A DNA stretch of 40,659 nt from Jimgerdemannia flammicorona (taxonomy: Eukaryota; Mucoromycota; Endogonomycetes; Endogonales; Endogonaceae): positions 1 to 40,659 of the forward strand of contig RBNI01000136.1 of the NCBI GenBank assembly GCA_003990745.1, read 5' to 3'. Of the stretch, positions 18,781-30,000 are shown piece by piece. Made by a program: the position numbers and the translations under genes. The notes under the pieces are model-generated. The model made no database searches. It was not told the origin of the DNA and worked only from the letters and a program-made list of their open reading frames with translations. Each line of letters starts with the position of its first letter. The first letter of the stretch is position 1.

Positions 18781-19210
18781 GATCAAGGTCAAGATTTGGA
18801 AAATCCATCTTGATGCAGTTCTACTGGAATACAAGTTGAAAAATGCAGCCAGAATGGATATCACCATAGTGGAGAAAACCGTACTGGAGCCCCAGACAAC
18901 CACCCTACTCACAACTGGACTGGAGATGACCATCCTAAAGGACCATGTTGGAATTCTCAAAACAAGAAGCAGCCTGGCAAAAAGTGAAATCACCATTGAA
19001 GGAGGAGTTATCGATTCAGACTATATTGGAGAAATATTGCTCATTGCAAGGAACCACAATTCTACAATCCCATTCCCAATCAAAAAGAAGGACCATTGGC
19101 ACAGATGCTGATCTTCCCAGTACTACAACCAAAGATCATGGAAGTCAAGAAGTTACAGGAAACAGAGAGAGGAAGGAAGGGATTCAGATCCACAGGAAGA
19201 GGAGTATTCG
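18781..19210 (+). pseudogene. dUTPase domain embedded in pol
   Basis: All five motifs of trimeric dUTPases appear in order. Motif 1: NAARMDITI (18842 on; usual AAGxDL). Motif 2: ILKTRSSLAK (about 18956-18985; usual PRSSLA). Motif 3: EGGVIDSDYIGEI (about 18998-19036), with the catalytic Asp. Motif 4: PLAQMLIFPV (19093-19122; usual GDRIAQLIF). Motif 5: RGRKGFRSTG (about 19169-19201; usual RGxxGFGSTG), whose first inner Gly is Arg here. Motifs 1-3 are in the gag-protease frame; 4 and 5 are one base back (-1), so a shift lies near the A-run at 19082-19086. The enzyme splits dUTP to dUMP and PPi and would keep uracil out of cDNA. Its place between protease and RT is unusual for gypsy elements. Confidence 0.85.
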
Positions 19211-20685
19211 CTAGCACCAAAATCACCGAATTAGATCACAAGAAGGAGGAGACCACAACCAAGCACAGCTACACTATTGGGAATGAGTTTCCACTCAAGA
19301 AAGAACTCAAGAAGATACTCTATGAATTTGAGGATGTTCTTGCCACAGATTTCAAAGATATCAAAGAAAAGACCCTGCATTACTATCATGATGTAGACAC
19401 AGGAGACACTGAACCAATCTATCAAAAGGCAAGACCCATCCTGCCAGCCTACCGCGAATGGCTCAGAGAAGAAATCAAGCAGATGGAAGAAGCCGGTATC
19501 ATCAAAGAAGCTAGTAGTCCCTGGATCTCACCAGTCGTACTAGCCCCAAAGAAAGAAAGCAAGCCAGGAGAATTTGCACCAAGACTCTGTACTGATTACA
19601 GAAAGCTCAACTTGGTTACCAAGAAGGATCGCCAACCACTGCCTCTCATCAGCGACATTCTTGTAACTCTGGGAGATGAGGCACAATACTACAGTACCTT
19701 GGACTTATACTCAGGATTTTACCAAATCAGTCTCACAGAAGCAGCAAGTGAGAAATCAGCTTTCATCACACCAGACGGAACCTATGTCTACCTGCAAATG
19801 CCATTTGGAATGTGCAATGCACCAGCAAGCTTCCAGCGAATGATGAACAAAATCTTCTGCTATGATATGGGAAGATGGATGATGGTTTACATGGATGATG
19901 TAATCATCTACAGCAAGACAGCCGAAGAACACCTGCAGCACATCCAGCAGATAATGGAAAGGTTGAGGAAGCATAGTCTTTACATCAAACCGAAGAAATG
20001 CAAGTTTGTGGAAATTGAGATCTCCTACCTCAGACATATCATTAACCAAGATGGAACACACATGGACCCCCTCAAGATATAGGCAGTAGCAGCATATTCA
20101 AGACCCACTACAGTCACTGAAGCCCAAGCCTTCATGGAACTTGCCTCCTACTATCGCAGATTTATTAGAGGATTTTCCAATATTGCAGGCCCAATTTACG
20201 AACTCAACAAGAAGGATATCAAGTTCTAATGGACCGGCAGGCAACAAAAAGCATTTGATAAACTCAAGGTCAGGCTGACCCAGGCACCCATCCTTAGAAG
20301 ACCCAATTGGACTCAAGAATTTATCCTACAGACAGATGCAAGTACACAAGGACTTGGAACAGTCCTGGCCCAGAAGAAGGACAAAGTAGAGTATGTCATT
20401 GCATACCTGAGCCAAGGAACCAGAGGAGCTGAAAAAGAATATGAATCCTACAAGTTGGAATGCCTTGTGGTCATCTGGGTTGTTAAAAAGTTCCACTACT
20501 ACCTCACTAGAAGATACTTTACTATCCAGACAGACCACTCAGCCCTCACCTGGCTACTGACCATCAGACAACCCAAAGGAATCTATGCCAGATAGATCAT
20601 GAAGTTATAAGCCTATAATGTAACAATCATACACTGCCCAGGAAGAACTAATGCCAATGCAGATACCCTCTCACGGACACCCTGA
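19211..20685 (+). pseudogene. Ty3/gypsy reverse transcriptase and RNase H
   Basis: Frame continuous with dUTPase motifs 4-5. RT: EAGIIKEASSPWISPVVLAP, LCTDYRKLNLVTKKDRQPLP, STLDLYSGFYQI, YVYLQMPFGMCNAPASFQRM, and VYMDDVIIYS with catalytic YMDD at 19888-19899. After a TAG at 20080-20082 (Gln expected): LASYYRRFIRGFSNIAGPI. RNase H: FILQTDASTQGLGTVLAQ (Asp codon at 20335), LECLVVIWVVKKFHYYL, FTIQTDHSALTWLL, and HCPGRTNANADTLSR at the end. Stops: 20080, near 20227, near 20593 and 20608, and TGA near 20683. It copies the element RNA into DNA and removes the RNA strand. Confidence 0.92.
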
Positions 20686-21835
20686 AACACCTCCAACCAG
20701 CAAATCAATCATAAATAAGAAACTCTACTATGGAATCATCACCTACCTAGAACAGCGAAAGATACCCCAACATATAGAAGAATGGACACAAACAATTATC
20801 AGCAGGACATGGAAACAATTTGAAACTGATGGAGAAATACTGAAGAAAGGAAAACTACTAGTCATACTCAATTACAAGAAGGAGCAAGCAATGAAATCAA
20901 TACACAAACTTGGCCATCTAGGAGGAAAAAATACATATGACAGAGCAAGAAGAACAATGTGGTGGCTGGAAATGGAGGAAGATATCAGACAATTTGTTAA
21001 GATCTGCAACAAATGCCAGAAACAAAAGCAAGACCAATGAAATCAAGCCCCGGGATTGGCACACATAGAACCGATACCATTTGCCCACATTGCAATGGAT
21101 GTAATTGGTCCTCTACCCTTGATCTTGACTGGCAACCGATACATCATTGTCATTGTAGACCTCTTCACAAAATAGATAGAGGCAGGACCCCTCAAGGAAG
21201 CCAATGCACAGTCAATTGCTGATTTCTTTCACAAAGAAATCATCTGCTGATTCAAGACCCCAGTACAAGTCACCACAGATAGAGGAATAGAATTTGTGAA
21301 CCAGTTCTTTGAGATCCTCTACAAGAAATACAGAATCCAGTATATTCGGACTACAGCATACTATCTCCAAGGAAATGGATAAGCAGAAAGGACCAACAAA
21401 ACACTCAAGAATGTTATCGCTAAGATCTGTGATAACTATGAAAATTGGGATCACTATCTGTCAATAGCATTATCTGCTCTTCGGGATATTTGATCACAAA
21501 GCACCCACTTCACCCCTCGAGAAATGCTGTTTGGAGAAGAAAGTTCTCAAGAAATCTTATTGTCCAATGGAGATGCTGTCTGGAAATGCATGGACACAGA
21601 GATACGGAAACTACACCAAATCAGGAAGAAGGCTGAGAATTATATCATTAAGGCGCAGACACTTCAATGGAACAATACAAAAAAGACCCACAAGCCCTTG
21701 GAGATTATCAAGATAGGAGACAAAGTCCTAGTATATTGGAATATGGTGGAAACTTCATGGTTACAAAAACTGGAGCCCAAGTGGGAAGGACCTTACCTGG
21801 TGCAAGATATAAAAGGAACTATCTTTTGGCTATGA
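20686..21835 (+). pseudogene. Ty3/gypsy integrase
   Basis: Frame differs from the RT (shift near 20650-20680). HHCC zinc domain: HKLGHLGGKNTYDRARRTMW and CNKCQKQK. Catalytic triad: Asp in HIAMDVIGPLP (21098-21100), Asp in VTTDRGIEFVN (21278-21280), and Glu in AERTNKTLKN (21386-21388). The spacing is 59 residues and then exactly 35, the classic D,D35E. The C-terminal GPY-like motif is WEGPYLVQDIKG. No chromodomain follows. Stops at 21038 (TGA), 21173 (TAG), 21248 (TGA; Arg is usual in this ICRF-type position), 21380 (TAA; Gln expected in NGQAE), 21491 (TGA) and 21833 (TGA). All three catalytic residues are kept. Confidence 0.9.
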
Positions 21836-21893
21836 AAAACTTCAGACACAATTATCCCCACTACTATCCACTGAAACTGACTCAAGAAGTATC

Positions 21894-22418
21894 ATGGCCA
21901 ATAACCGAAGCACTGAAACAGCACTCAAGATCACTAGTACTGCCCAAAGAGCCATTGAGAGACAGTGGCATACTACTGAACCCCTGACTATAGAAGAATG
22001 TTATGACAGTATCCAAAGTATTGTCCAGACCCATCTCTCCTGAATTTCACACTTCAAGGCCTACCATCATAGAACAGAGTTCCAAGAGTACTTCAAGCTC
22101 AGACAGATACTTAACCAGAATACGGAAATGACCAAAGAAGATTGGATTGCAAAATGTTAGCTCTCTTATTCACAGATCACTATTGCCAAGAGAATTCATA
22201 AACTGTTTCGAGATGATGAACCAGTACTAGCCCATATCTGAGGAATAACCCCTACAGACTTCGAGCAAGTTAGGCGACATCATTGGGAAACTGTGATGTA
22301 ACAAATTGCACAGTACAAGACCATACAAACCATTGAAGCCTGGGAGTTTGAATGAATAGGATATTTCAGAGACAAATCACCTATTCAGGAGGAAGTTGTG
22401 ATGGTCAATCCAAATTAG
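21894..22418 (+). pseudogene. Extra ORF after integrase in the dUTPase gypsy element
   Basis: A third frame, distinct from integrase, starts at ATG 21894 (MANNRSTETALKITSTAQRA) and runs about 174 codons through the polypurine tract to a TAG at 22416-22418 inside the 3' LTR. In-frame interruptions are only TGA (3), TAG (1) and TAA (1), each explainable by CGA to TGA or CAG/CAA to TAG/TAA. Sequence between reads as a normal helical, charged protein (HRTEFQEYFKLRQILNQNTE, then TPTDFEQVRRHHWETVM). I recognise no domain and no transmembrane segment. It is likely a real additional gene of this element. Confidence 0.55.
22386..22396 (+). other. Polypurine tract
   Basis: CAGGAGGAAGT lies directly before the 3' LTR, as expected for the plus-strand primer. 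The extra ORF reads through it into the LTR. Confidence 0.65.
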
Positions 22419-22858
22419 TAATATGAATCAGGGGAATTAGACATTTGATCATGGTACCTGAATCTGATTCCCAGTATAGTATAGCCTTATAGTTAGCCAA
22501 GTCTCCAATTTAGACAATGTCGAAATATTTCAATCAATTACCTGATATAGTATAGCATTTAGACAATGTCGAAAAGTCTCAACACTTGCTAAATGACTCA
22601 TAACTTAGCCATGCAACTCAGTAGCCATCTCATAGTTAGCAAACTTGTATAAATAACCCAGTATCTTAGAGTGAATAAACCTCAGATCAAAATAGTTCAA
22701 AGCGAAGAGAAAGCAAAGGAACTAGTAAGCCTGTGGGCAGATACACTTCGAACTCACCCACCCCTATATATTGAGGACTTGAAGGAGTCAAAGAAGATCA
22801 AGAATTCAAGATACAGAAATCCAACGTACTTACAAGGTTAAGCATCCACTACGTTACA
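22397..22858 (+). repeat. 3' LTR
   Basis: 462 bp, TGTGATGGTCAATCC ... GCATCCACTACGTTACA. It is preceded by a polypurine tract and followed by TTAC. The first near-palindromic unit is damaged here by an 11-bp deletion relative to the 5' LTR. The divergence of roughly 5% cannot be read as a clean clock because every difference is a transition. Confidence 0.92.
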
Positions 22859-22862
22859 TTAC
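22859..22862. repeat. Target site duplication TTAC, right
   Basis: Pairs with 16142-16145. Beyond it the minus-strand hAT coding resumes (DIDKGM). Confidence 0.7.
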
Positions 22863-23411
22863 ATACCTTTGTCTATATCAAAATCTTGAACACAGCTCCC
22901 AAAGATATTAGTAATATTTTCACTAGAATGAAATCTCAATAGTTTAATATAATCAATCAACATATAGTTGAGTTATCAATTTTGACAAATCTAATGTACA
23001 TTAATTTTAAAAAATACATATATGTTTAAAGATATATATATGTTAATAATGAAGATATTTAATCTAATATATTCTATTTCTAAATAAATTAAATCAAAAT
23101 GAGATTAATTTGAAATATTGGAATTGATATTTAAAGTTAGAATATTAGATCTTACTTATAGTGTAATTTTGATGGTATTATAATTCTATTAAAAGGTTAG
23201 TTTAATTTTACTTTATATTATTCCAGCAGAAGGAATAGTAATATCTAGTTTCAGAAGGTAAAAAATATCTCTAAGCTCTAAATTCTCAATAACTGTGAAA
23301 GGCTAACTATTATAGATAATCTAGTAAATAAGTATATCTTAAAATAATTTTATAAAAAATCTTGACTATTTAATATAAAAGAGAAATATCAAATAGTAAT
23401 AAATTAATAAG

Positions 23412-23412
23412 A

Positions 23413-23443
<31 letters not shown>
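23412..23443. repeat. (AAAT)n microsatellite
   Basis: Seven to eight perfect AAAT units, within the decayed N-terminal part of the hAT relic. Confidence 0.9.
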
Positions 23444-23799
23444 ATAAACCATATTTTTAAGAAAAATGATTCTATTATTTTTACTTAATGACTTTTATAA
23501 AATTTGTCAAAATATGTCTATAAATTTGCTATAGAGCTACTAATAAACTTATATATTATTTTATAGTAATTATATTTGATTCTTTTGATATCTTCATTTT
23601 CTTCATACTCTTTTATAAACTTTTTCCAAATATTAAAACATTCTTTTGCTTTTCCTTTCTCTTTTTAGAACTATTATATTGAGACTGCACTTATTGTAGC
23701 TATATTTATTGAAGCTATATCTGATACTGAAGCTGTTACTATAGTATCTATCATAAGTAGTAATATAGAAGACATGTCTGATATACTTGATTGTAACAT

Positions 23800-24879
23800 T
23801 GCTTAATTGCTAAAGAGAGTATATATATATTATTATTGTGAGTTATATTACATATAAGTTTTGAATTATTATATATATTTAAATTTGAATTTCAAATTAA
23901 ATTTTGAATTCAATTCAAATTGAAACTCAAATTGAATTAGACCTCAATTTTATTTGAATTAAATCAAGTTAGATCTCAATTTGAAGTTTTTAAATTGAAT
24001 TGAATTTGTATCAAATTTAATTCAATTTAATTTATTGAGAGTACTAATTATTTCAGCTATATAAGAGTAGTATTGCATATCTCTATTCTAACAATATGTA
24101 GACTTGACTTATTTATTCACCAGAGCTAGATCATTAGACTAATATATATCATGAGAGTATATCTATATATTAGATTTAATAATAATCTCTCTGATCTCAA
24201 ATAAAAGTCAAAGATAAAGAAAAAATGTAATAAAATTACATTTTAATATTATAAAAGATAATGTTATTAAGCTGATATTATCGGATTCATATCATCAGTA
24301 AGATTACACACTAGTAAAATTAAGAATATTAGTAAGATCATATTGATTTTATACTAATTTCAGTCCTCTTTAGCCAGCAACATTATAGTAGTCACACTAG
24401 TCTCTGTACTAGTTTAGTGTGTACTCATATAATATCACTATAGATATATCTCTGAAATAGACTAAGGATGCTAAAAATAGCATGAGACTAAATTAGTCTT
24501 TAGCTATATTGATATTATAAATTAAAATAGTCTATAATATTATAGAAACTAGAATATATTGAAATTAGCCACTAATATTATTGGCCCTCTAATATTAGGA
24601 ACTAGTAAGATCTTCAAGATCAGTAACTTCATAGACTAAACTAGACTATGACAAGCTATAAAATCATAGTTGCTATATACTAAAATAGTTTGTTTGATAA
24701 ATAAATAAAAAGCTGACAAATTGACTCTAAAAAATAATCAATCAAATAATTACTATATAAACTCAAAGACACTCTCTAAAAAACAAAACTAAATATAAAT
24801 AAAACATACTCTCCCCTTCTGAACATATCTACCAAGTACTCTGGAATACTGTCTTTGACCATCAATACCAGTTCTCTTA
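23800..24879. other. AT-rich, gene-free stretch with low-complexity palindromic run
   Basis: 23880-24030 is a run of AATTCAAATT / TTGAATT type words in both orientations, possibly the terminal region of the hAT element. 24031-24879 is AT-rich and shows no frame or motif I can support. It is one side of the target of the LINE at 24898 and continues after it at 30803. Confidence 0.4.
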
Positions 24880-24897
24880 GGAATATATTGATATAGA
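24880..24897. repeat. 18-bp LINE target duplication, left
   Basis: GGAATATATTGATATAGA here is repeated exactly at 30785-30802, right after the poly(A) of the LINE. Confidence 0.9.
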
Positions 24898-25049
24898 GTA
24901 TCTCTCTCTAGTAATATTCAGATTACACAATCTTTGGAAAGTACTTACAACATTATTTTTGGAGAAAAGAGACTAGCAACATAGTGATTGATAGACAATC
25001 TGAGATATGTACCAGGCAGAGTAGCCTGAGCACATTTGACTGGTAGTAT

Positions 25050-27010
25050 GTGAAAAGAGGCTCTGGCCTGAGGGAGAGCATGAGGGGTCTACTGGTAAGA
25101 GGACACAGAAAAGAAGGAAGCAGCAGTAGAGGACAGAGGTCTGGAAGGGTAAGCTTTGTAGAGACAGTGAAAGAGAGACAGCAGGCATCTGGACTAGAGG
25201 ACTGGCTGAGAAAGAGCAAGGAGATGGAGAAGATAGTGATGTATAGGGAAGTAGCCCTTAGTGATGGGGGCAGTAGAGCTGGAGATATAATGGCTGGGGA
25301 GAGCATGACAGCTGATAGCAATAGAATTGCCAATCTGAAAAAAAAATCCAGATATGACTGCTAATAGTGGGGCTGAGAGAATGGGGCTTAGATGGCAGGG
25401 AGATTTGGTAGATAGTATGATGGGCCTGGCAGTAGCCCCATTACTCAAGAAGTCAATCTCAGAGTTTATAGTTACTTTGTATTTTTGGAGCTTAGTGGTG
25501 ATAGTGAAAATGATGCTAGAACTGATTATAAGTAGATGGCTGGAGCAGTGTCAGTGAAGTTTCTGAAGAGTTTGGAGGGAGTGGAGGTGGGCTTTGAGAA
25601 GACTAAGCTCTTAGAGGATATACTGAAGGCTGGACTGATGGTTGGAGAGATGTGTGTTCTGATGGTATACTGTCTGAGATAGGACCCCAGGGTGGTGCAA
25701 TTGCTGGTGAAAGGAGTGTCTATAGTGATAGCAGTGGAGATGAGAAGGAGAGTTGAGGAGGTTATAGCTAAGTATGAGGAGGTAGTGGATGTTGGATTTT
25801 GGGTCTAAAAAGAGACCTCCTTCAGAACTGGAGATATTGATATCAGGATTCAGTTGGCAGAGAAAGAAGCTACTGAGAAGACAAGAGACTGGCCTTCAGT
25901 GATGGTCTGGGGGGTGATCTTGTATAAGATGATGAGGGTGAAAGAGAGTGAGGAGGAGAAAGAGGACTTACTAGAAGTACTGAAAGAGATGAGTAGTACA
26001 GTGGAGCAGTGGGCAAAGGCTTGGAAGATATATGTTGAGTTAACATATTTGGAGGTAGTAGATGGAAAGCAGATTCAAGTAGACAAGAGATAGTGGGAAA
26101 GGGCCCAGAGATGCAAGAGGCAGAAGGAGATACTGGCCAACCCGAGAAATAAATCAAAGAAGGATACAGGTGGAATTGAGGAGGCAGAGGAAGTCAAAGT
26201 GAGCATCTGGGCCAGTGAGGATAGAGGGAATGAAGGGAAGAGGACAGGCAAGGACAGGGAGGTATCTGGTAAGAACCCATATGCTAATAGTATATTTGAG
26301 GTCTAGGAGGAGGCCTGGGAGGACTTCCCTACTCCTACTCCTCTTATCAGATAAGGTCCAGCTTCTAGAAGTAAGGTGGCAGAGGATGTGCTCATATGGG
26401 GGGCCCAGCAAGTACAATTTGGAGTTCCTGAGGTGGCAAAAGGGAGTCAAGTAGTGGCAGTTGGAGAGGAGGAACTGGTGGATATTACAGAGGAGTGAGA
26501 TGAGTCTGCGAGTATAGGAGCTGATACCACAATATTGGATAGAGAGAGACCAGTGACTCCAGGAAAAAAGAAGATAGGGAATCTACTTTGGATGTACTGG
26601 ATGATGAATAACTTAGTAGCTGAAGAGTTGGGAGAAGTGGACCTTAGGGTAATGAGTAATGAGTATTGGGTGCAGATCATGTAGAGTGATGGCATAGTGG
26701 TGGCATTGAAGATGGAAATCCTTGCAGTATACTTGAAAAAGAAAGGGTATGAGGTTGATAAGGAGAGGGAGGTGGAGCTGGTAGTTGTTGCTGGTGAGTG
26801 GCTACCTACTATTGAGCTAAGCATCATGGATTGCAGCTCTGGCAGGAGGTATATCTGGAGTACTGTGAAGATTTTGAGAAAAAGGTAGATGGGGAGATAA
26901 ATGAGCTATTGGCTGGATTAGAGACTAAGAGGGCTGAAGAGGAGGAGAAGACTGCTGAACACAATCTGGACATAGTACAGAAAGTGATAGTCATGAAGCA
27001 GTAGAGGATG
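25050..27010 (+). pseudogene. LINE D ORF1 (gag-like), frameshifted
   Basis: Blocks shared with copies B and C: GRVSFVETVKERQQ, LLKKSISEFIVTLYF, AVSVKFLKSLEGVEVGFE, DPRVVQLLVKGVSIVIAVE, IQLAEKEATEKTRDWPSVMV (25854 on), then KKKGYEVDKEREVELVV and an acidic C-terminal helix. Frames change at an A9 run near 25340 (copy C has seven A) and again near 25535. Stops are mainly TAG. No CCHC knuckle is visible. The role in RNA binding is inferred from its position in a LINE. Confidence 0.65.
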
Positions 27011-27036
27011 AACTTAATAATATACAGTATTTTCTT

Positions 27037-30000
27037 ATGAACAGTACAACTAATATTTTTTCTTTGAATGTGAATAGGTTATAGAGCTCTTCTCAATATA
27101 GGAATATTTTTACTTAGCTGAAGGGATTAGAGGCCAATCTCTTCCTTTTGCAGGATATCAGATATGAGAATGATTTGGATAAGCTAGAATAGACAAAGAA
27201 ATAGAGAGGTGAGGCAGTTTAGAAGAGCAATATTGGGATTCTGGTTTGGAGAGACAGAGGAGAGATACAAGATGTAGAGAGCTGGGGAGATAGATTGGTC
27301 TGGGGAGAGTGAATATGAACAGATTGGAAGCCAGTTACAGTGGGCTCTTGCTACTGCCCTGCTATATAGAGAGAGCATATAGATTGAGTGAAGGGTCTCC
27401 AAGAGAGTGGGGCCCTCATAGAGGTGGGTGTGGATATACTTGGTAGAGACTTCAATATGGTCAGGGATAAGCTGGTGGATAGGACTAATGGAGAATGAGG
27501 AGCTGAGGGCAGGAGTGGAGGGCTGGTGGCATAGGAGGAAGTAGAAAGGCTAAGTATACTGGTGGATGCTAGCAGGGAGTTTTGTGGTAGTAGGAGGGTA
27601 TATATATGTTGAGCAGGAGGCCTGGGGTCAAGGATTGACTGGATTCTGATGGCAAGCTGCTGGGGTTTAGATGTTTGGAAGTTATTGGAGATAGAGTAGT
27701 ATCTATGATCAGATCATTGGGGGTTGCTAGGACAGGAACATTTGGGGGGAGTAGGGATGGGCCTGGACATTGGTGCCTCAATTCCTCTTTATTAAACAAT
27801 AGGGTACTGTGGGATAGGTGGGCTGATGACATTTAACAGAGAGTAGAGGGCTGGAGATGAGAAGGTACCCCAGTTGGTGTCTAGTGGATGAGAATGAAAA
27901 AGACTGCTAGGATCTACTAAAGTGAGGCTGGCAAGGAGGCTGGAAGGCAGAGGAGGTATCGAGTGAGATAGGCTTCTGCTAGACTGGTTAGACTCTTGGA
28001 AGATTGGGCAGGACTAGTGGTACTAGAGGGGAGAGAGGATTGGAGATTAATATAGGTGAAATTGGAGGTTGGAGAATTACAACAGGTGTTGCAGAAAGAG
28101 AAGGAGGCACAGGTGTAGAGTTTGGTGGCACAGCTATGTTGGCAGAGCTTAGAGGAAGGGAAAAGGCCTTCTAAGTTTCTCATGAGGGCCCTTCAGGTGA
28201 GGAGAGAGAAGCAGAGGTGGGAGGGGGTACTTGACTCTGATGGTTTGCTGGTGTATAGTATATAAGACATTTTTAGATCATTAAAGGAGTAGTGGGGTAG
28301 TTTATGGAGTGAGGAGGAGGGCAGGACTGATGTAGCCACCATTGACTGGGTATTGGAGGATTGGCATCCCCCACAGGCAAAAGGGCTGAGTGGATTGGTG
28401 TTGCCAGTCTAAAAGAAGGAGATCTGCTAGGTTCTTGCTATGACTATACTGAGAATAGTATCTGGAGAGGATAGTTTGCTCTGAGACTTCTGGAGGAAGA
28501 TGATAGGAGTCTCTGAGGTGATGGGAGAGCTAATGGTGCTGTATGATTTGGTACTATAGTCTGGGAGATGGGTGAGGGAGCAGGATCTGGGGCTGGTGGT
28601 ACTACTTTATAAGAATAAGAGAAGGAGGGAAGACTAGAAGAACAGGTAGCTGATCATGCTACTGGATATAGATAGAAAGTTGGTTACTAAGATAGTGATT
28701 GCAAGGCTACAGAAGGTGGCCCAGTAAGTCTTAGAGATTGAACAGTAGGGCTTTATAGGAGGCCAGCTCATTAGAGATGATACAGCTTGGGTATATAGAG
28801 TTATTGAAGAGATGTGAGCTTGTGGCCTAGATGGGCAACTGGTCTTTCTGAATTAGAAAAAGGCATATAACCAAGTGAGATAAGTCTGGTTGGTAAAGGT
28901 ATTGGATAGGATTGGTATACCTCATCAGTTCTGGTTGGCAATAGTCAGCCTACTAGAAGGAAGTCAGGCTATATTCATATATAATGAGCATAGAGGGGTG
29001 GATTTTCCTCTAGGTAGGGGTGTGTCCCAGGGAGACCCACTATTCCCCATTCTGTATGCTCTGTCCCTGGAGCCTTTGATAGATAGGATTCAATGAAAGA
29101 TAGTTGGGCTCTCAGTTTTCAGAATTGGGTGAAAAGTTAGTGCCTTTGTAGATGACATAGTGGTCAGTCTGAGATCAGTTACTGATATTGAGGAGCTTAA
29201 GGAAATAGTAGAGTAGTATGAGGTGCACTCTGGAGCTAAACTCAATTAGTACAAGTATGAAATAATAATATTAGGTAATGGCCTAGTAAGAGGGGATGTC
29301 ATTAGAGCAATTGTCTCTGCTGAAGAGATAGTATAGTACTTGGGCATTTATTTGTCTATATATGGGTCAGTCCTACTAAGACTTTGGTGGGAGTAGCAGA
29401 TTGTGATCTGGGGGGAGGCCTTGTGGAATTGGAGAGGTCACCACTTATCTCTGGCAGGATATGTCTCAGTTCTAAATGTCTACTGGTTGCTGAAGCTGTG
29501 GTATTCAGCCTATTACTTGAACTTCCCTGCCTGGATAGTGAAGAGACTATTGAAATTAGCCAAGAGATAGATCTGAGCTGGAAGAAGAAGTCAGATCAAC
29601 TGGAAAGTCTTGTCCTTACTGGTGGTAAGAGGAGGTCTTGGGCTGGTTGACTTTCCAAAGAGGCTGCACTACTTGAGAGCATAGTAGTTAAAGAGGACAG
29701 TAGAGTTGCAAGAGAGTGGCTGGGTCTCCCTATTACAGAAGATCTGGGAGATGAGATCCTCACCAAGAGGCTCTACAGGAGATCTTCTGTCCTTGATTGG
29801 ACTTCAGAACATTAGATACATGAGGTATAAAGACTTCTGGTGGGGAGTGGCAGATGGAGTGTACTATATTGGAATATGCTGGCAGAGAAATAAAGGAGAG
29901 ATGCCTTGGGACCCAGCAATGTAGAGATGAGACTGAGTGCTATTAGGGGGCATCCCTCTAATTGAGTTTGATATTAGCAATGAGATTGAGTGCCAGAGGG

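Larger units (their letters stand above)
16146..22858 (+). mobile_element. Ty3/gypsy LTR retrotransposon with a dUTPase domain, decayed
   Basis: A 6.7-kb element with two LTRs, a 4-bp TTAC duplication, a polypurine tract and the order gag - protease - dUTPase - RT - RNase H - integrase - extra ORF. RT before integrase defines Ty3/gypsy order. There is no chromodomain after the integrase; a GPY-type motif (EGPYLV) is present. The frame is shared from gag to dUTPase (frame 2), shifts at about 19085 (to frame 1) for RT/RNase H and again at about 20660 for integrase. About 20 in-frame stops are TAG, TAA or TGA. It is nested in a minus-strand hAT gene. Confidence 0.9.
22859..23799 (-). pseudogene. 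hAT transposase relic, N-terminal part (split gene, piece 1)
   Basis: A candidate ATG at 23799-23797 starts MLQSSISDMSSILLLMIDTI. Further on come GKAKECFNIWKKFIKEYEE, the block PFTVIENLELRDIFYLLK with ITIPSAGII near 23320-23220, and HSSENITNIFGSCVQDFDID near 22920-22870. These match hAT blocks (PFtvvEn..Fr..l, HSGENi). The gene is broken at the TTAC target site by the LTR element and resumes at 16145. The frame reads across the junction once the LTR element is ignored. Confidence 0.65.

Noticed and set aside
21836..22396. Retroviral envelope gene after integrase
   Set aside because: The extra ORF shows no signal peptide, membrane span or furin-type site, so I do not call it env.
16721..22418. 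Reassigned stop codons (TAG/TAA as Gln, TGA as Trp or Arg)
   Set aside because: All three stops occur, together with frameshifts, and the intact ORFs at 1-491 and 974-1942 use normal codons. Cytosine mutation explains it.
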